The translations under genes and the position numbers were made by a program. 64,000 nt of DNA from a bacterium. GTDB taxonomy: Bacteria > Pseudomonadota > Gammaproteobacteria > Pseudomonadales > Moraxellaceae. The notes below the pieces were generated by a model, which was given only the letters and a program-made list of their open reading frames with translations, was not told where the DNA came from and searched no databases. Numbering within the stretch: the first letter of the stretch is position 1; each line of letters begins with the position of its first letter. The DNA lies in the NCBI GenBank assembly GCA_029945725.1, contig JAQSDB010000003.1, forward strand, positions 623,842-687,841, in the 5' to 3' direction. Of the stretch, positions 37,338-46,699 are shown piece after piece.

Positions 37338-37658
37338 TCAGATGGGTTTGGAGCCGTAATTGCTGACGGGCTTCTGAGGAGGATCCGCCGTGACGTCAGG
37401 CGCAATTTCCTGAACCTTTCCGCCCTTGGCGAGAAAGCGTTCCATTTCTTCTTCCAGCTGGCGACGCAGGGCTTCCTTGCTGGAAACGGTCAGCGTTTCT
37501 GCATCGGCAACATCGCTGCGTGCCGCCGGTGTTGCGCCTTCGCCACCCGCGGCCTCGGCCTTGTCGTCACCGGCGTCAACTTCAATTTCGTCGTCATCTG
37601 TCTCGTCATCAACAGAGTCGGCAGTTTCATCTACTTCGTCATAGTCGTCATTGGCCAT
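37338..37658 (-). CDS. sutA: SutA-like RNA polymerase-binding regulator
   Basis: A 106-residue acidic protein. The N-terminal half is disordered and Asp/Glu-rich (NDDYDEVDETADSVDDE). The C-terminal half holds a helix (SSKEALRRQLEEEMERFLAK) and a conserved-looking tail with VTADPPQKPVSNYGSKPI. Length and layout match SutA, which in Pseudomonas aeruginosa binds RNA polymerase and supports expression during slow growth. ATG 37658 is preferred to the open extension up to 37745. The assignment is by recalled family pattern. Confidence 0.75.
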   Translation of the reverse strand: MANDDYDEVDETADSVDDETDDDEIEVDAGDDKAEAAGGEGATPAARSDVADAETLTVSSKEALRRQLEEEMERFLAKGGKVQEIAPDVTADPPQKPVSNYGSKPI

Positions 37659-37917
37659 GATGCTCAAATCCTCAACAAGACCACACAAAAAAGTAAAACA
37701 GACGGCCCATATATAGATCAGGGGCGCGTGTTTGTCAGGGGGCATTTTCAGTACTTGTTACCCGCATTTCCAGTCTTGAGCACGATGGCTTTGCTGTGCT
37801 AGCGCGACGGAAAAACAGGCATGGCAATTGCCCGGTGCCAGTGTCGCAGTTTTCTCCCAATAAATATCAAACAGATAGCCAGTAATTCACGCATGCAGCA
37901 TTAAGTGCAGAGTGGTT

Positions 37918-38865
37918 TCAGGGGGCGATGAAGTGGCGAATATTTTCGACAGTCGCATCCAGCAGCCGCTGTCTGGCACCGCGACTCGACCAGGCGCAAT
38001 GCGGCGTGATCAGCAAATGGGGGATATCCGTCGCCAGCAAGGGGTGGTTGGCGGGCGGGGGCTCTACGGAGAGCACATCCAGTGCCGCCCCGCCGAGCTG
38101 GCCGCTGCGCAGTGCAGCAACGAGGGCGGTCTCGTCAATGAGGCCGCCCCGGGCCGTGTTGATCAGCAGGGCGCCACGCTTCATCTGCGCCAGACGCCCG
38201 GCATTGATGAGTTTTTCGGTGCGCGGCGAGAGCAGGCAGTGCAGGCTGACAATGTCGGATTGCTGCAACACCGAGTCGAGGCTGCTGCGTCCGTCAGCCG
38301 GGCCGGTGCTGCTTTCGGCAATCAGCACGTGCATGCCAAAGGCTTCGGCGATAGACGCGACGGCGCGGCCCAGTTCTCCATAGCCGATAATACCCAGCGT
38401 GCTGTTCGCCAGGTCACGTATGGGGTAGTCCATCAGGCAGAAGTCGGGGCTGGCTGACCAGCGTCCGTTGACGGCATCGCGCGTGTAGTCGCGCAAGTGA
38501 TTGCAGAGTGCCAGCATCAGCGCGAAGGTGTGCTGCGCGACGGCCCGGGTGCCGTAGCCGCTGACATTGGCGACGGTGATGTGCCGTGCATGCGCGGCGT
38601 GCAAGTCAATATTGTTGAGGCCGGTGGCCGGGACGGCGATGAGTTTCAGGCGCGGGCAGGCAGCAATGACCGCTGCATCAATCACGACCTTGTTGCTGAT
38701 GGCGATATCGGCATCGCGCAGGCGGGCAAGGGTCTCGGCGCCGCTGCTGTGATCGTGCCGCAGCAGATGGACAGGCAGGGACTCAAGGGCCGATATATCC
38801 AGATCGGCAGGGCGCAGGCTGGCATAGTCAAGAAAAACGGCGTTGAGGCGATTCAGGGCTGGCAT
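37918..38865 (-). CDS. D-2-hydroxyacid dehydrogenase (glycerate dehydrogenase-like)
   Basis: A cytoplasmic NAD(P)-dependent oxidoreductase of 315 residues. The Rossmann motif is LGIIGYGELGRAVA. The catalytic Arg lies in NTARGGLIDE, the Glu in LSVEPPP and the His in ITPHCAW. The pattern suits hydroxypyruvate/glycerate dehydrogenases (HprA-like), but the exact substrate cannot be told. The start overlaps the DUF4124 gene by 13 bases, so the two are co-transcribed. Confidence 0.88.
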   Translation of the reverse strand: MPALNRLNAVFLDYASLRPADLDISALESLPVHLLRHDHSSGAETLARLRDADIAISNKVVIDAAVIAACPRLKLIAVPATGLNNIDLHAAHARHITVANVSGYGTRAVAQHTFALMLALCNHLRDYTRDAVNGRWSASPDFCLMDYPIRDLANSTLGIIGYGELGRAVASIAEAFGMHVLIAESSTGPADGRSSLDSVLQQSDIVSLHCLLSPRTEKLINAGRLAQMKRGALLINTARGGLIDETALVAALRSGQLGGAALDVLSVEPPPANHPLLATDIPHLLITPHCAWSSRGARQRLLDATVENIRHFIAP

Positions 38866-39317
38866 GCGGTTTTTATCTCGGCATCGAGTGCCGAGAGGTG
38901 GTTTTCTCTGGCCTTCTCGTCCATGAATTTCCGCTCGCCCTTGTCGTCAAGATCGTAGAGGCGAACGCCTTCCGTGCTCTTTTTATAGTCGAGCAGTGCA
39001 AGGCAGCGATGTTTTTGCCGGGCTTTCTGTTCGGCCATCCTGCCGGCTTCTGCTTCGCGTTGCTCGCGCTCGGTTCTGAGGACATCACTGATCTTTTTCT
39101 GCCGTTCAGTCATGTTGTCGCTGCTGCCGGATTTTTCCGCACGGCCGCTGCCCGATGAGGGCGGCACGACAGGTGTCGCCATTTTTTCCACATGGCTGCC
39201 GTGTTCGGGTTTGCGGTCGCTGAACTGCACACGACCATCGGCATCCGTCCACTTGTAAAGCTCGGCAACGCCGTGGGATGACAGCAGCAGTGCCGGTATC
39301 AACAGCAGTCTTTTCAT
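38853..39317 (-). CDS. DUF4124 domain-containing periplasmic protein
   Basis: A 154-residue exported protein. The signal peptide (MKRLLLIPALLLSSHGVA) is followed directly by the DUF4124 module ELYKWTDADGRVQFSDRKPE. A Ser/Pro linker and a long charged helix (about 70-110, MTERQKKISDVLRTEREQRE) come next, with two Cys in the last 50 residues. The family is common in gammaproteobacteria and has no defined function. It overlaps the dehydrogenase gene downstream. Confidence 0.88.
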   Translation of the reverse strand: MKRLLLIPALLLSSHGVAELYKWTDADGRVQFSDRKPEHGSHVEKMATPVVPPSSGSGRAEKSGSSDNMTERQKKISDVLRTEREQREAEAGRMAEQKARQKHRCLALLDYKKSTEGVRLYDLDDKGERKFMDEKARENHLSALDAEIKTACQP

Positions 39318-39367
39318 GGCGCCTCCGGCCGCCCGGATAAACAGGCGGCGGCAGCCGCCCGCGGGTA

Positions 39368-39841
39368 TTACTGCAGTGTTTCTGCTTCCTTGGCGGCCTG
39401 TGCCTGATGCGCGCGTTGCGCTTCGGCATAGACGGCGTCGAAATTCACCGGCGCCAGCAGGAGCTGGGGAAAACTGCCGCGGGTGACTACATCGGACACG
39501 GTTTCGCGTGCATAAGGAAAAAGCAGGTTCGGGCAGTAGGCGCCAAGGAGCTGGCCGAGCTGGGCTTCCGGCACGCCATCAATCAGGAAAATACCGGCCT
39601 GTTTTACTTCCACCAGAAAGGCCGGCGCGTTGTCGTTCTTGACCGTTACGGTCAGCGACAGAATGACTTCGAAATTCTTGCCGTCTTCCATGCGGCCGGC
39701 CTGAGTGGAAAGCTCCACATTCACTTCCGGCTGCCAGGTGCCGAGAAAAGCCTTGGGGGCGTTGGGCACTTCAAAAGAAAGGTCTTTGACATAGATGCGT
39801 TGCAGTGCGAATTGACCCTGGGCCTGTTGTTCTTCTGACAT
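39368..39841 (-). CDS. secB: Protein-export chaperone SecB
   Basis: A homotetrameric cytoplasmic chaperone that keeps precursors unfolded and hands them to SecA. It has 157 residues from ATG 39841. Family features: [19 protein letters not shown] at the start and [13 protein letters not shown] with the following [17 protein letters not shown]. The open frame to 39907 runs into the grxC terminator and is not used. It follows grxC and the rhodanese gene, a frequent trio. Confidence 0.97.
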   Translation of the reverse strand: MSEEQQAQGQFALQRIYVKDLSFEVPNAPKAFLGTWQPEVNVELSTQAGRMEDGKNFEVILSLTVTVKNDNAPAFLVEVKQAGIFLIDGVPEAQLGQLLGAYCPNLLFPYARETVSDVVTRGSFPQLLLAPVNFDAVYAEAQRAHQAQAAKEAETLQ

Positions 39842-39889
39842 GAATAAGTCCTTGCTTGGGTTTTTATAAAAAAGGAAAGCGGGTTCTGC

Positions 39890-39917
39890 AAAAAAGCCGG
39901 CCGGCAATACCGGCTGG
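39890..39917 (-). terminator. Intrinsic terminator after grxC
   Basis: AGCCGG (39895-39900) pairs with CCGGCT (39910-39915); on the minus strand the stem ends in six T. It lies between grxC and secB and may reduce read-through into secB. Confidence 0.7.
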
Positions 39918-39918
39918 A

Positions 39919-40173
39919 TCAGCCGGCCAGCAAAGGATCAAGGCGGCCGGCACGTTCCAGTGCATAGAGTTCGTCACAGCCGCCGATATGCTCATCATTA
40001 ATGAAAATCTGCGGCACCGTGCGCTGCCGGGTGCGTTCCACAAGCGCCTGGCGCTCGGCCGCATCGCGGCTCACATCGATTTCCGTCCAGGTCGCGCCTT
40101 TCTGCTTGAGCAGATGTTTGGCGCGCACGCAGTAGGGGCAGATCGGTGTCGTGTAGATGACAATGGTGGCCAT
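39919..40173 (-). CDS. grxC: Glutaredoxin 3
   Basis: A glutathione-dependent thiol-disulfide oxidoreductase of 84 residues. The active site is CPYC (residues 11-14) in [14 protein letters not shown]. The cis-Pro loop is [18 protein letters not shown], a class I dithiol glutaredoxin pattern. It lies ten bases after the rhodanese gene and upstream of secB. Confidence 0.96.
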   Translation of the reverse strand: MATIVIYTTPICPYCVRAKHLLKQKGATWTEIDVSRDAAERQALVERTRQRTVPQIFINDEHIGGCDELYALERAGRLDPLLAG

Positions 40174-40183
40174 GATGCTCCGT

Positions 40184-40600
40184 TTATTTCTTCACCAGTG
40201 GCAGCGACTGGCTTTTCCAGTTGCTGATGCCGCCTTCGAGCTTGTAGACCTCGGTCAGACCGGCCGCTATCAGCTGCTGGCCGATGGTGCCGGCGCTCTG
40301 TCCCAGATTGCATATGATCACAATGGGGCGGGCCGGATCGGTTTTCAATTGCCCGATATGGCTGGCGATATGGCTGGCGGAAATGTTTTCGCTGCCGGTG
40401 ATGTGGCCGGCACGAAATTCGGTGGCGTCACGGATATCGATGAGGAGGGCATTGCGCTGGTTGGCCAGCGTCGACAGGCCCTGCGGACTGACACTTTTAC
40501 CGCCCCGGGAGAACTCGGTGACGAGAAAGGCAATGGCGAAGACGGCCAGTGTGCCGGCCAGCAGATAGTGATGGGTGACGAACTCGATGAAACGATCCAT
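40184..40600 (-). CDS. Membrane-anchored rhodanese-domain protein (YibN-like)
   Basis: A 138-residue protein with one N-terminal membrane segment (HHYLLAGTLAVFAIAFLV) and a single rhodanese domain (about 38-135). The active-site loop ICNLGQSAG carries the sulfur-accepting Cys, and LLIDIRDATEFRAGHI is the family entry motif. It corresponds to E. coli YibN, beside grxC and secB. The physiological sulfur acceptor is unknown. Confidence 0.9.
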   Translation of the reverse strand: MDRFIEFVTHHYLLAGTLAVFAIAFLVTEFSRGGKSVSPQGLSTLANQRNALLIDIRDATEFRAGHITGSENISASHIASHIGQLKTDPARPIVIICNLGQSAGTIGQQLIAAGLTEVYKLEGGISNWKSQSLPLVKK

Positions 40601-40677
40601 GGGCAGGCACTACAGCTCGGAGTGGAAAACGGGCCGGCAGTATACCCCGCGGCTGACATGCCTTGTAGGCGCACGAA

Positions 40678-41742
40678 CTACCTGAACTGGTCGGAGCCGG
40701 GCCCGCGCGTATCCAGCTCTTCCCGCAGCTGGTTGAAGCGTTCGAGACGGGCGCCGGCAATCCGGCCATCGGCGGCGGCCAGCTTGAGCGCGCAGCCCGG
40801 CTCCTTGCCGTGGGTGCAGTTGCGGAAACGGCAGGTGCCGAGAAAAGGCTGGAACTCCACATAGCCGGCCAGCAGCTCGTCTTCAGTAACATGCCAGAGG
40901 CCGAACTCGCGGATGCCGGGGGAATCGATGAGGGCACCGGCCGAGGGCAGATGGAACAGGCGGGCGGTGGTGGTGGTGTGCTGGCCGAGGCGCGAGGCAT
41001 CGGAGAGTGCCGCCACGCGTTGCGCCGCATCGGGCAGCAGCACATTGATCAGCGAGGATTTGCCGACGCCGGACTGCCCCACAAACACCACGGTCTGGCT
41101 GCCGATAAGGCTGGCGATATCCTGCATGTCGCCGGCACTGGCGCTGACGAGACGGGTTTCGTAACCGATCGCCTCGTACTGCGCGAGCAGTGCCCGCATC
41201 GCCGGCATCATCTCCGGCGTGATCAGGTCGGCCTTGTTGAGCAGGATGACGGGGCGGATGCCGGTGATTTCGCAGGCCACCAGATAGCGGTCGACCAGCA
41301 TGGGCGAGGGGTCGGGGAAGGGCGCAATCACCAGCAGGATGCGGTCAATATTCGCTGCCACCGGTTTGATCTTGCCGTAATTGTCCGGGCGCACCAGCAG
41401 GCTCGTGCGCGGCAGCAGGGCGGTAATGACGCCGATGCTGCCCTGCGTCTCCGAGGTGGCCGTCGCCGCCTGCCAGATGACGCGATCCCCCGTCACCAGG
41501 TGCTCGAGATTGGCGCGCAAATGGCAGCGGAAAACCTGGCCGGCATGCTCGCCCTGCAGCGCCTCGATATCGAGTTGTGTGCCGTAATGCGCAATCACCA
41601 GCCCTTCTTCCTCGGCACCGAGGTCGCCACTTTCCAGCAGCGCCGTTGCGCTGGCCTCGCGCTTGCCGGCACGGGCAATGCGTTCATCCTGGATGCGCTG
41701 TATCCGGAAAGCCTGCTGGCGGGAAAGTTTGCGTTTGCTCAT
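40678..41742 (-). CDS. rsgA: Small-ribosomal-subunit biogenesis GTPase RsgA
   Basis: A circularly permuted GTPase that matures the 30S subunit and releases RbfA. It has 354 residues. An N-terminal OB fold (about 45-120) comes first. G4 (LLNKADLI) precedes G1 (GQSGVGKSSLIN), which confirms the permutation, and DSPGIREFGLW is G3. The C-terminal zinc domain has CRFRNCTHGKEPGCAL. In many gammaproteobacteria it is divergent to orn, as here. Confidence 0.97.
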   Translation of the reverse strand: MSKRKLSRQQAFRIQRIQDERIARAGKREASATALLESGDLGAEEEGLVIAHYGTQLDIEALQGEHAGQVFRCHLRANLEHLVTGDRVIWQAATATSETQGSIGVITALLPRTSLLVRPDNYGKIKPVAANIDRILLVIAPFPDPSPMLVDRYLVACEITGIRPVILLNKADLITPEMMPAMRALLAQYEAIGYETRLVSASAGDMQDIASLIGSQTVVFVGQSGVGKSSLINVLLPDAAQRVAALSDASRLGQHTTTTARLFHLPSAGALIDSPGIREFGLWHVTEDELLAGYVEFQPFLGTCRFRNCTHGKEPGCALKLAAADGRIAGARLERFNQLREELDTRGPGSDQFR

Positions 41743-41874
41743 GAAGGACCTGGGTGCGGCTGGTGGTGGCGGTGAGGCCCGATACCGGCAGGATGATGTG
41801 CGGGAGACGGCGTTTTTCGGGACGGCTCTGTTATGATTCCGCGAGTTTGTCTGATTCTGTCACGGGAGCGCCGC

Positions 41875-42429
41875 ATGAGCAGCAATAAAGAGGGAAATCT
41901 GGTCTGGATCGATCTCGAGATGACCGGCCTTGACCCGGACACCGACCGTATCATCGAGATTGCCACCATCGTTACCGATGCCCATCTCAATGTGCTGGCC
42001 GAAGGCCCGGTCTTCGCCATTCACCAGAAAGACATGACGCTGAATGCCATGGACGAGTGGAACACGCGTCAGCATGGCGGCTCCGGGCTCACCGAGCGCG
42101 TGCGTCGCAGCAAGATCGACGAGGCCAAAGCCGAAGCCGACACCATCGAGTTTCTCAGCCGGTTTGTTGATCCACGCAAGTCGCCCATGTGCGGCAATTC
42201 CATTTGCCAGGACCGGCGCTTTCTCTACCGCACCATGCCGAAGCTGGAAGCGTTTTTTCACTACCGCAATCTTGATGTCAGCACCGTCAAGGAACTGGCA
42301 CGACGCTGGTATCCCGATCTGATGGGCAACTTCACCAAGCACAGCTCGCATCAGGCCATGGACGATATTCGCGATTCCATCGCCGAGCTGCGTTACTACC
42401 GCGAGTATTTTTTCCGCCTGCCGCAATAG
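41875..42429 (+). CDS. orn: Oligoribonuclease
   Basis: A DEDDh 3'-5' exonuclease that degrades diribonucleotides, including pGpG from c-di-GMP breakdown. It has 184 residues from ATG 41875. The catalytic motifs are [10 protein letters not shown] (DE), [10 protein letters not shown] (D) and [12 protein letters not shown] (H and D). The upstream codons from 41833 are unlikely to be translated. A terminator follows. A large GGDEF/EAL protein is encoded on the other strand just beyond. Confidence 0.97.
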   Translation: MSSNKEGNLVWIDLEMTGLDPDTDRIIEIATIVTDAHLNVLAEGPVFAIHQKDMTLNAMDEWNTRQHGGSGLTERVRRSKIDEAKAEADTIEFLSRFVDPRKSPMCGNSICQDRRFLYRTMPKLEAFFHYRNLDVSTVKELARRWYPDLMGNFTKHSSHQAMDDIRDSIAELRYYREYFFRLPQ

Positions 42430-42471
42430 ATCGTCCGTTCGCTTGCTCGTCCGGGCATGGATGCCTGCAAC

Positions 42472-42497
42472 AAAAAACCGCCAAAGGGCGGTTTTTT
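42472..42497. terminator. Bidirectional intrinsic terminator
   Basis: CCGCC (42478-42482) pairs with GGCGG (42487-42491), with six A before and six T after. It lies between converging orn and the GGDEF/EAL gene. Confidence 0.88.
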
Positions 42498-42519
42498 GTT
42501 TTGGCCGTACGCACTGCGG

Positions 42520-45500
42520 TCAGGCGGAATGCCCGACTCGTGCGGCGAAGGTCTCGAACTCCTCGATCGGCAAGGGGCGGCTGAACAGGTAGCCCTGATA
42601 GGCCGGGCAGCCATGCTCGGCGAGGAAGTTGCGCTGCGCCTCGGTTTCCACGCCCTCGGCAATGACCTCCAGTCCCAGGCTTTCGGCCAGCACGACGATC
42701 ATTTTGGCAATGGCGGCATCGTTGGGGTCAATAAGGATGTCACGCACAAAACCCTGGTCGATTTTCAGCTGGTTCAGCGGCAATCGCTTCAGGTAGGCGA
42801 GTGATGAGTAGCCGGTGCCAAAGTCATCCAGCGAGAAACACACGCCCTGTGCTTTCAGGGCGGACATTTTGGTGATGACGTCTTCAATGTTGGCAATCAG
42901 CAGGCTCTCGGTCAGTTCCAGCTTCAGTCGTTTCGGGTTGGCGCCGGTGCGCACCAGCAGCGTCAGCACCTGATGGACAAAATCGGACTGGTGAAACTGG
43001 CGCGGACTGACATTCACGGAGATGCAGAGGTGGGCCATTTCCGGCCGGGCCGCCCATGTCGCCAACTGGGTACAGGCAGTTTCCAGCACCCAGTGACCGA
43101 GCGGCAATATCAGCCCGGTATCCTCGGCCAGGGGAATGAACTCGGCCGGTGACACCATGCCGCGTTGCGGATGATTCCAGCGCACCAGCGCCTCGACGCC
43201 GGACAGGCGCCCTTTGCCATCAACCTGGGCCTGGTAGTGCAGCAGGAACTGTTTTTTCCGGATGGCCTCACGCAAGCCCGTCTCCAGTGCGGCACGGGTG
43301 GTGACCACGGCCTGCATCTGCGGATCAAAGAAACGCAGGGTGTTGCGGCCGGCGGCTTTGGCCTGGTACATGGCCAGATCGGCGCGTTTCAGCAGCTCAT
43401 CCGTGCTTTCATGCTGATCGCCGAAGAGGGTGATGCCGATGCTGGGAGTGCTGCGCAGCGTGTCCCCGGCAAGGGAATAGGGCTGGCCGAGCGCGGCGAG
43501 AATTTTTTCGCCGACGGTTTCGGCCTGGGCAACGGCTTCCAGTGCATCCTTGTTCAGATCGTCCAGCATCACCACAAATTCGTCGCCCCCCACCCGGGCC
43601 ACGGTGTCACCCTCGCGGACGCAGGCGCTCAAGCGCTGGGCGACCTGTTCCAGCAGCAGGTCGCCCAGGTTATGGCCGAGGGTGTCGTTGATGGTCTTGA
43701 AGTCATCCAGATCGATAAACAGCAAGGCGCCACTGCGCTGGTGACGCACGCTGGCGGCCATGGTGATGCCGAGCCGGTCGAGCAGGAGCCGGCGGTTGGG
43801 CAGCCGTGTCAGGGGGTCGTAGAACGCCAGGCGCTCGATGTTGTCTTCTGCCGTCTTGCGTTCGGTGATATCGCGGATGGTGCTGATGATCATCAGCCCT
43901 TCCGGCGTCATGATCGGACTGAGGCTGATGTCCGCCGGGAATTCACTGCCGTCCCTGCGCAGCGCGAACAGGCTGCGCTTTTTGCTCATGAGCTGGGGAT
44001 CGGGGTTGAGGACGTAGTTGTTGCGACGGGTGACATGGTCTGAATGGTAACGGGCGGGGATCAGCTGCTCGATGGGCTGGCCGATCAGCTCCTCCCGCGT
44101 GTAACCGAACTGCTGCTCCGCCTGCCGGTTGAGGGTGTGGACGATGCCTGCGCGCGTGGCGACAATGATGGCATCGGGCGATGACTCGAAGAGGTCCTGG
44201 AACTGTGCCTCGGCCTGCTTGCGTTCGGTGATGTCCTGGCAGGCACCGAACAACTTCACTGTTTTGCCGTTTTCCCTCAGGGCGTTGCCCTGGAAGCGCA
44301 CCCAGATGGCTCGGCCCTTCGCCGTGATGGCAGGTACTTCCAGATCCCAGGGGGTGCCGCTGTCGACGCCGGCGAGCAGCGCCGTGCGTATGGTTCGCTG
44401 CACCTCGGGGCTGTAAAAGCTGAACACCTGGGTGATCGGGGGCGTCACTGGCGGGTCGATATCGTAGATGCGGCAGGTTTCCAGCGACCAGAGCTGCTCG
44501 GTGAGCTGCGGGCTCGATTCCCAGCCGCCGACCTTGGCGAGGGCGCCGGTGCGTTCCAGCATCTCGGCGGTACGGACCAGGCTTGCCTGCACCTGTGAGC
44601 GTTCGATGGCGATGCTGGCCAGGCTGGCCGACTGCTCGATGAGATTGATGTCGCAGGCGGTCGGCTCGTGGGGCTCATGGTGATAGATGGCAAAGGTACC
44701 CAGCACGTGACCGGATGAAGAATGGACGGGTTGTGACCAGCAGGCCCCCAGTCCGGCTCTGGTCGCGAGCTCCCGGTAGGGCACCCAGTAGGGATGGCTG
44801 GCAATGTCGGCAACGATGACGCGCTCGCCGGTGAAGGCGGCTGTTCCGCAGGAGCCGGCTTCGGGGCCGATTTCAATGTTGTTGATGGCCGTGTTGTAGA
44901 AGTCGGGCAGGCTGGGCGCCACACCACTGCTGAAGTGTTTGCCGTCGCTGTCGAGCAGCAGGATGCTGCAAAACATGGCGGGATTGAGCTGCTCCACGCC
45001 ATGCACAATGGCTTCGAGAATGTCGGGCAGCGGTTTGCCTCCTGCCAGCAGCTCCAGCGTGTGACTGCGAAACTGCTCAAGCTGTTCGGCCTGCTTGCGC
45101 TCGGTGATGTCGTGGAAGGCGCCGATCAGCTTGACCGGTTTGCCGTTCTGCATCAGCGCACGGCCCTGGGTGCGCACCCAGATGTGCCGTCCTTTTGCGG
45201 TGATCAATGGCAGCTCAAGATCGTAGGGGGTGCCGTTCTTGATGGCAGCCTGCATGGCGGACTGCAGGATGGGCCGGGCCTCTTCGCTGTAAAAGCGCAT
45301 GGCCTGCTCGATTGTCGGCACCACCGAAGGGTCGAGTTCATGGATTTTGAAGGTTGCCAGGGACCAGGAGCGGGTCATGGTCGGTATATCCAGCTCCCAG
45401 CCGCCAACCCTGGCCAGTTCTCCTGTGCCCTCAAGCATCTCGGTCGTGCGCGTCAGTGCCGCCTCGGCGGTCCGGCGATGACGATCAATTTTGTCCAGGT

Positions 45501-46368
45501 TGACCTGTGTTGCTGCCAGCCACCCCAGTACGCTGTCTTTCATGGCGTCGGTGACCGGGATAGTGGTCGAAAGGTCGCCACCGCCGATGCGGGTGATGTG
45601 TGTGTAGACGTCGGCAACCGAGCCACCCAGAGTGGCATGCAGCGCCCGGTAGGTGCGTATCAGCATCAGCATCAGGCCCAGCCCGACCGCGATAAAGACG
45701 ATGCGGAGGATCGTGGCCATGGTTTCGGCATCCGCAATGGCCGTGCGCATGCGTTTATCCATCAAGGCATCGAACTCGTCGATGGGCTGCATGATGGCTG
45801 CCTTGGCCTGATGGTAGTGCTCATCAAACAGCATCTCACGCGCCCTGACGCGGCTGGCCTCGGCCTCCGGACCTGCCGTTTCAGCCAGCCTCATGGCCTC
45901 GGCTTCCGTGGCGGTGAGCTGGTCGGAACGGGTTTTGGCTTCCTCCAGCTTGCGAAATTCCTGTCCGGTTACGCCGGTCTGGCGGATCAGGTCCAGCAGT
46001 GCGCGGGCCGGTTTGTCGGCGTTGTCTGGTAGTTGTTTAAGCGGGTAGGGGCTCCAGTACGCCCCCTGATATTGCTGTGGTCGCGGTTTCTTGCCGTCAC
46101 GGATGTCCCGTATCTCCTGATAACGGCTTTTGTAGACGGGGTCGCGCGTCACCACATACGTCCGCGCCATTCTGGTCAGATCATCCGAGGACTGGCGCAG
46201 CTCATCGGCCAGCAGAAAGGACTGGTGCCGCCGGTCATTGGCGTGATCAATCTGTTTTTCCGACAAGGCATAAACGGTGAAGGTGATGGCAAGGGTAATG
46301 AACAGGCCGGTTGTCAGGGCAACGTAGCGGGAGAAGGGAGGGAGTTGGTTTTTTATGATGGCGCCCAC
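42520..46368 (-). CDS. PAS/GAF/PAS/PAS-GGDEF-EAL membrane protein
   Basis: A 1,282-residue c-di-GMP signalling protein. Membrane segments at about 13-35 and 217-238 enclose a helical periplasmic sensor; a HAMP-like stretch follows (about 240-295). Then come PAS (about 320-430), GAF (about 430-590) and two more PAS domains (about 600-845). The GGDEF domain keeps RVGGDEFVV (near residue 926), and the EAL domain keeps GVEALVRWNHP (near 1057), DDFGTGYSSL and AEGVETEAQ, so both synthesis and hydrolysis look possible. The start is GTG 46368 with a poor ribosome-binding site. The signal sensed is unknown. Confidence 0.93.
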   Translation of the reverse strand: MGAIIKNQLPPFSRYVALTTGLFITLAITFTVYALSEKQIDHANDRRHQSFLLADELRQSSDDLTRMARTYVVTRDPVYKSRYQEIRDIRDGKKPRPQQYQGAYWSPYPLKQLPDNADKPARALLDLIRQTGVTGQEFRKLEEAKTRSDQLTATEAEAMRLAETAGPEAEASRVRAREMLFDEHYHQAKAAIMQPIDEFDALMDKRMRTAIADAETMATILRIVFIAVGLGLMLMLIRTYRALHATLGGSVADVYTHITRIGGGDLSTTIPVTDAMKDSVLGWLAATQVNLDKIDRHRRTAEAALTRTTEMLEGTGELARVGGWELDIPTMTRSWSLATFKIHELDPSVVPTIEQAMRFYSEEARPILQSAMQAAIKNGTPYDLELPLITAKGRHIWVRTQGRALMQNGKPVKLIGAFHDITERKQAEQLEQFRSHTLELLAGGKPLPDILEAIVHGVEQLNPAMFCSILLLDSDGKHFSSGVAPSLPDFYNTAINNIEIGPEAGSCGTAAFTGERVIVADIASHPYWVPYRELATRAGLGACWSQPVHSSSGHVLGTFAIYHHEPHEPTACDINLIEQSASLASIAIERSQVQASLVRTAEMLERTGALAKVGGWESSPQLTEQLWSLETCRIYDIDPPVTPPITQVFSFYSPEVQRTIRTALLAGVDSGTPWDLEVPAITAKGRAIWVRFQGNALRENGKTVKLFGACQDITERKQAEAQFQDLFESSPDAIIVATRAGIVHTLNRQAEQQFGYTREELIGQPIEQLIPARYHSDHVTRRNNYVLNPDPQLMSKKRSLFALRRDGSEFPADISLSPIMTPEGLMIISTIRDITERKTAEDNIERLAFYDPLTRLPNRRLLLDRLGITMAASVRHQRSGALLFIDLDDFKTINDTLGHNLGDLLLEQVAQRLSACVREGDTVARVGGDEFVVMLDDLNKDALEAVAQAETVGEKILAALGQPYSLAGDTLRSTPSIGITLFGDQHESTDELLKRADLAMYQAKAAGRNTLRFFDPQMQAVVTTRAALETGLREAIRKKQFLLHYQAQVDGKGRLSGVEALVRWNHPQRGMVSPAEFIPLAEDTGLILPLGHWVLETACTQLATWAARPEMAHLCISVNVSPRQFHQSDFVHQVLTLLVRTGANPKRLKLELTESLLIANIEDVITKMSALKAQGVCFSLDDFGTGYSSLAYLKRLPLNQLKIDQGFVRDILIDPNDAAIAKMIVVLAESLGLEVIAEGVETEAQRNFLAEHGCPAYQGYLFSRPLPIEEFETFAARVGHSA

Positions 46369-46699
46369 TTTTTAACGGCCTGTTTTTTTGTAAGCGACTG
46401 CTGGCGCTGGCATTTTCCGTTACAGGTAACATAGGACAGAGGGTACAGCAAACGGCGAGCACCCCGGAGCAGTCTTTCGCCCGACAGAACGGTTCCCATG
46501 CCTTCCGGATGAGTATTTTCCCGTGTACGTCATGCCGGGCGGAGTCCGGGCAGAGGCAGCGGGATCCGGGCTGCAAAGGTTTTCGTCCCTGCGCTCACGG
46601 CAGGGCTTTCTCCCGGTACGGAATCTGCTTTCGCCATGAAAGGCGATATCGGCAGCTCACCCGGAAACTGTAGTTCAATCTTTCAGGCCTGATGCCGGA
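46369..46699. other. Intergenic region, nothing recognised
   Basis: 331 bases between the GGDEF/EAL gene start and the queG stop. I see no credible gene, tRNA or clear terminator. Part of it (46533-46610) is rich in short CCGGGC/GCCCGG-like words without forming one clean hairpin. Confidence 0.4.

Noticed and set aside
46533-46620. A possible repeat or small RNA in the GGDEF/EAL-queG spacer
   Set aside because: There are many short CCGG-type words, but I found no single stable hairpin with a T run and no promoter.
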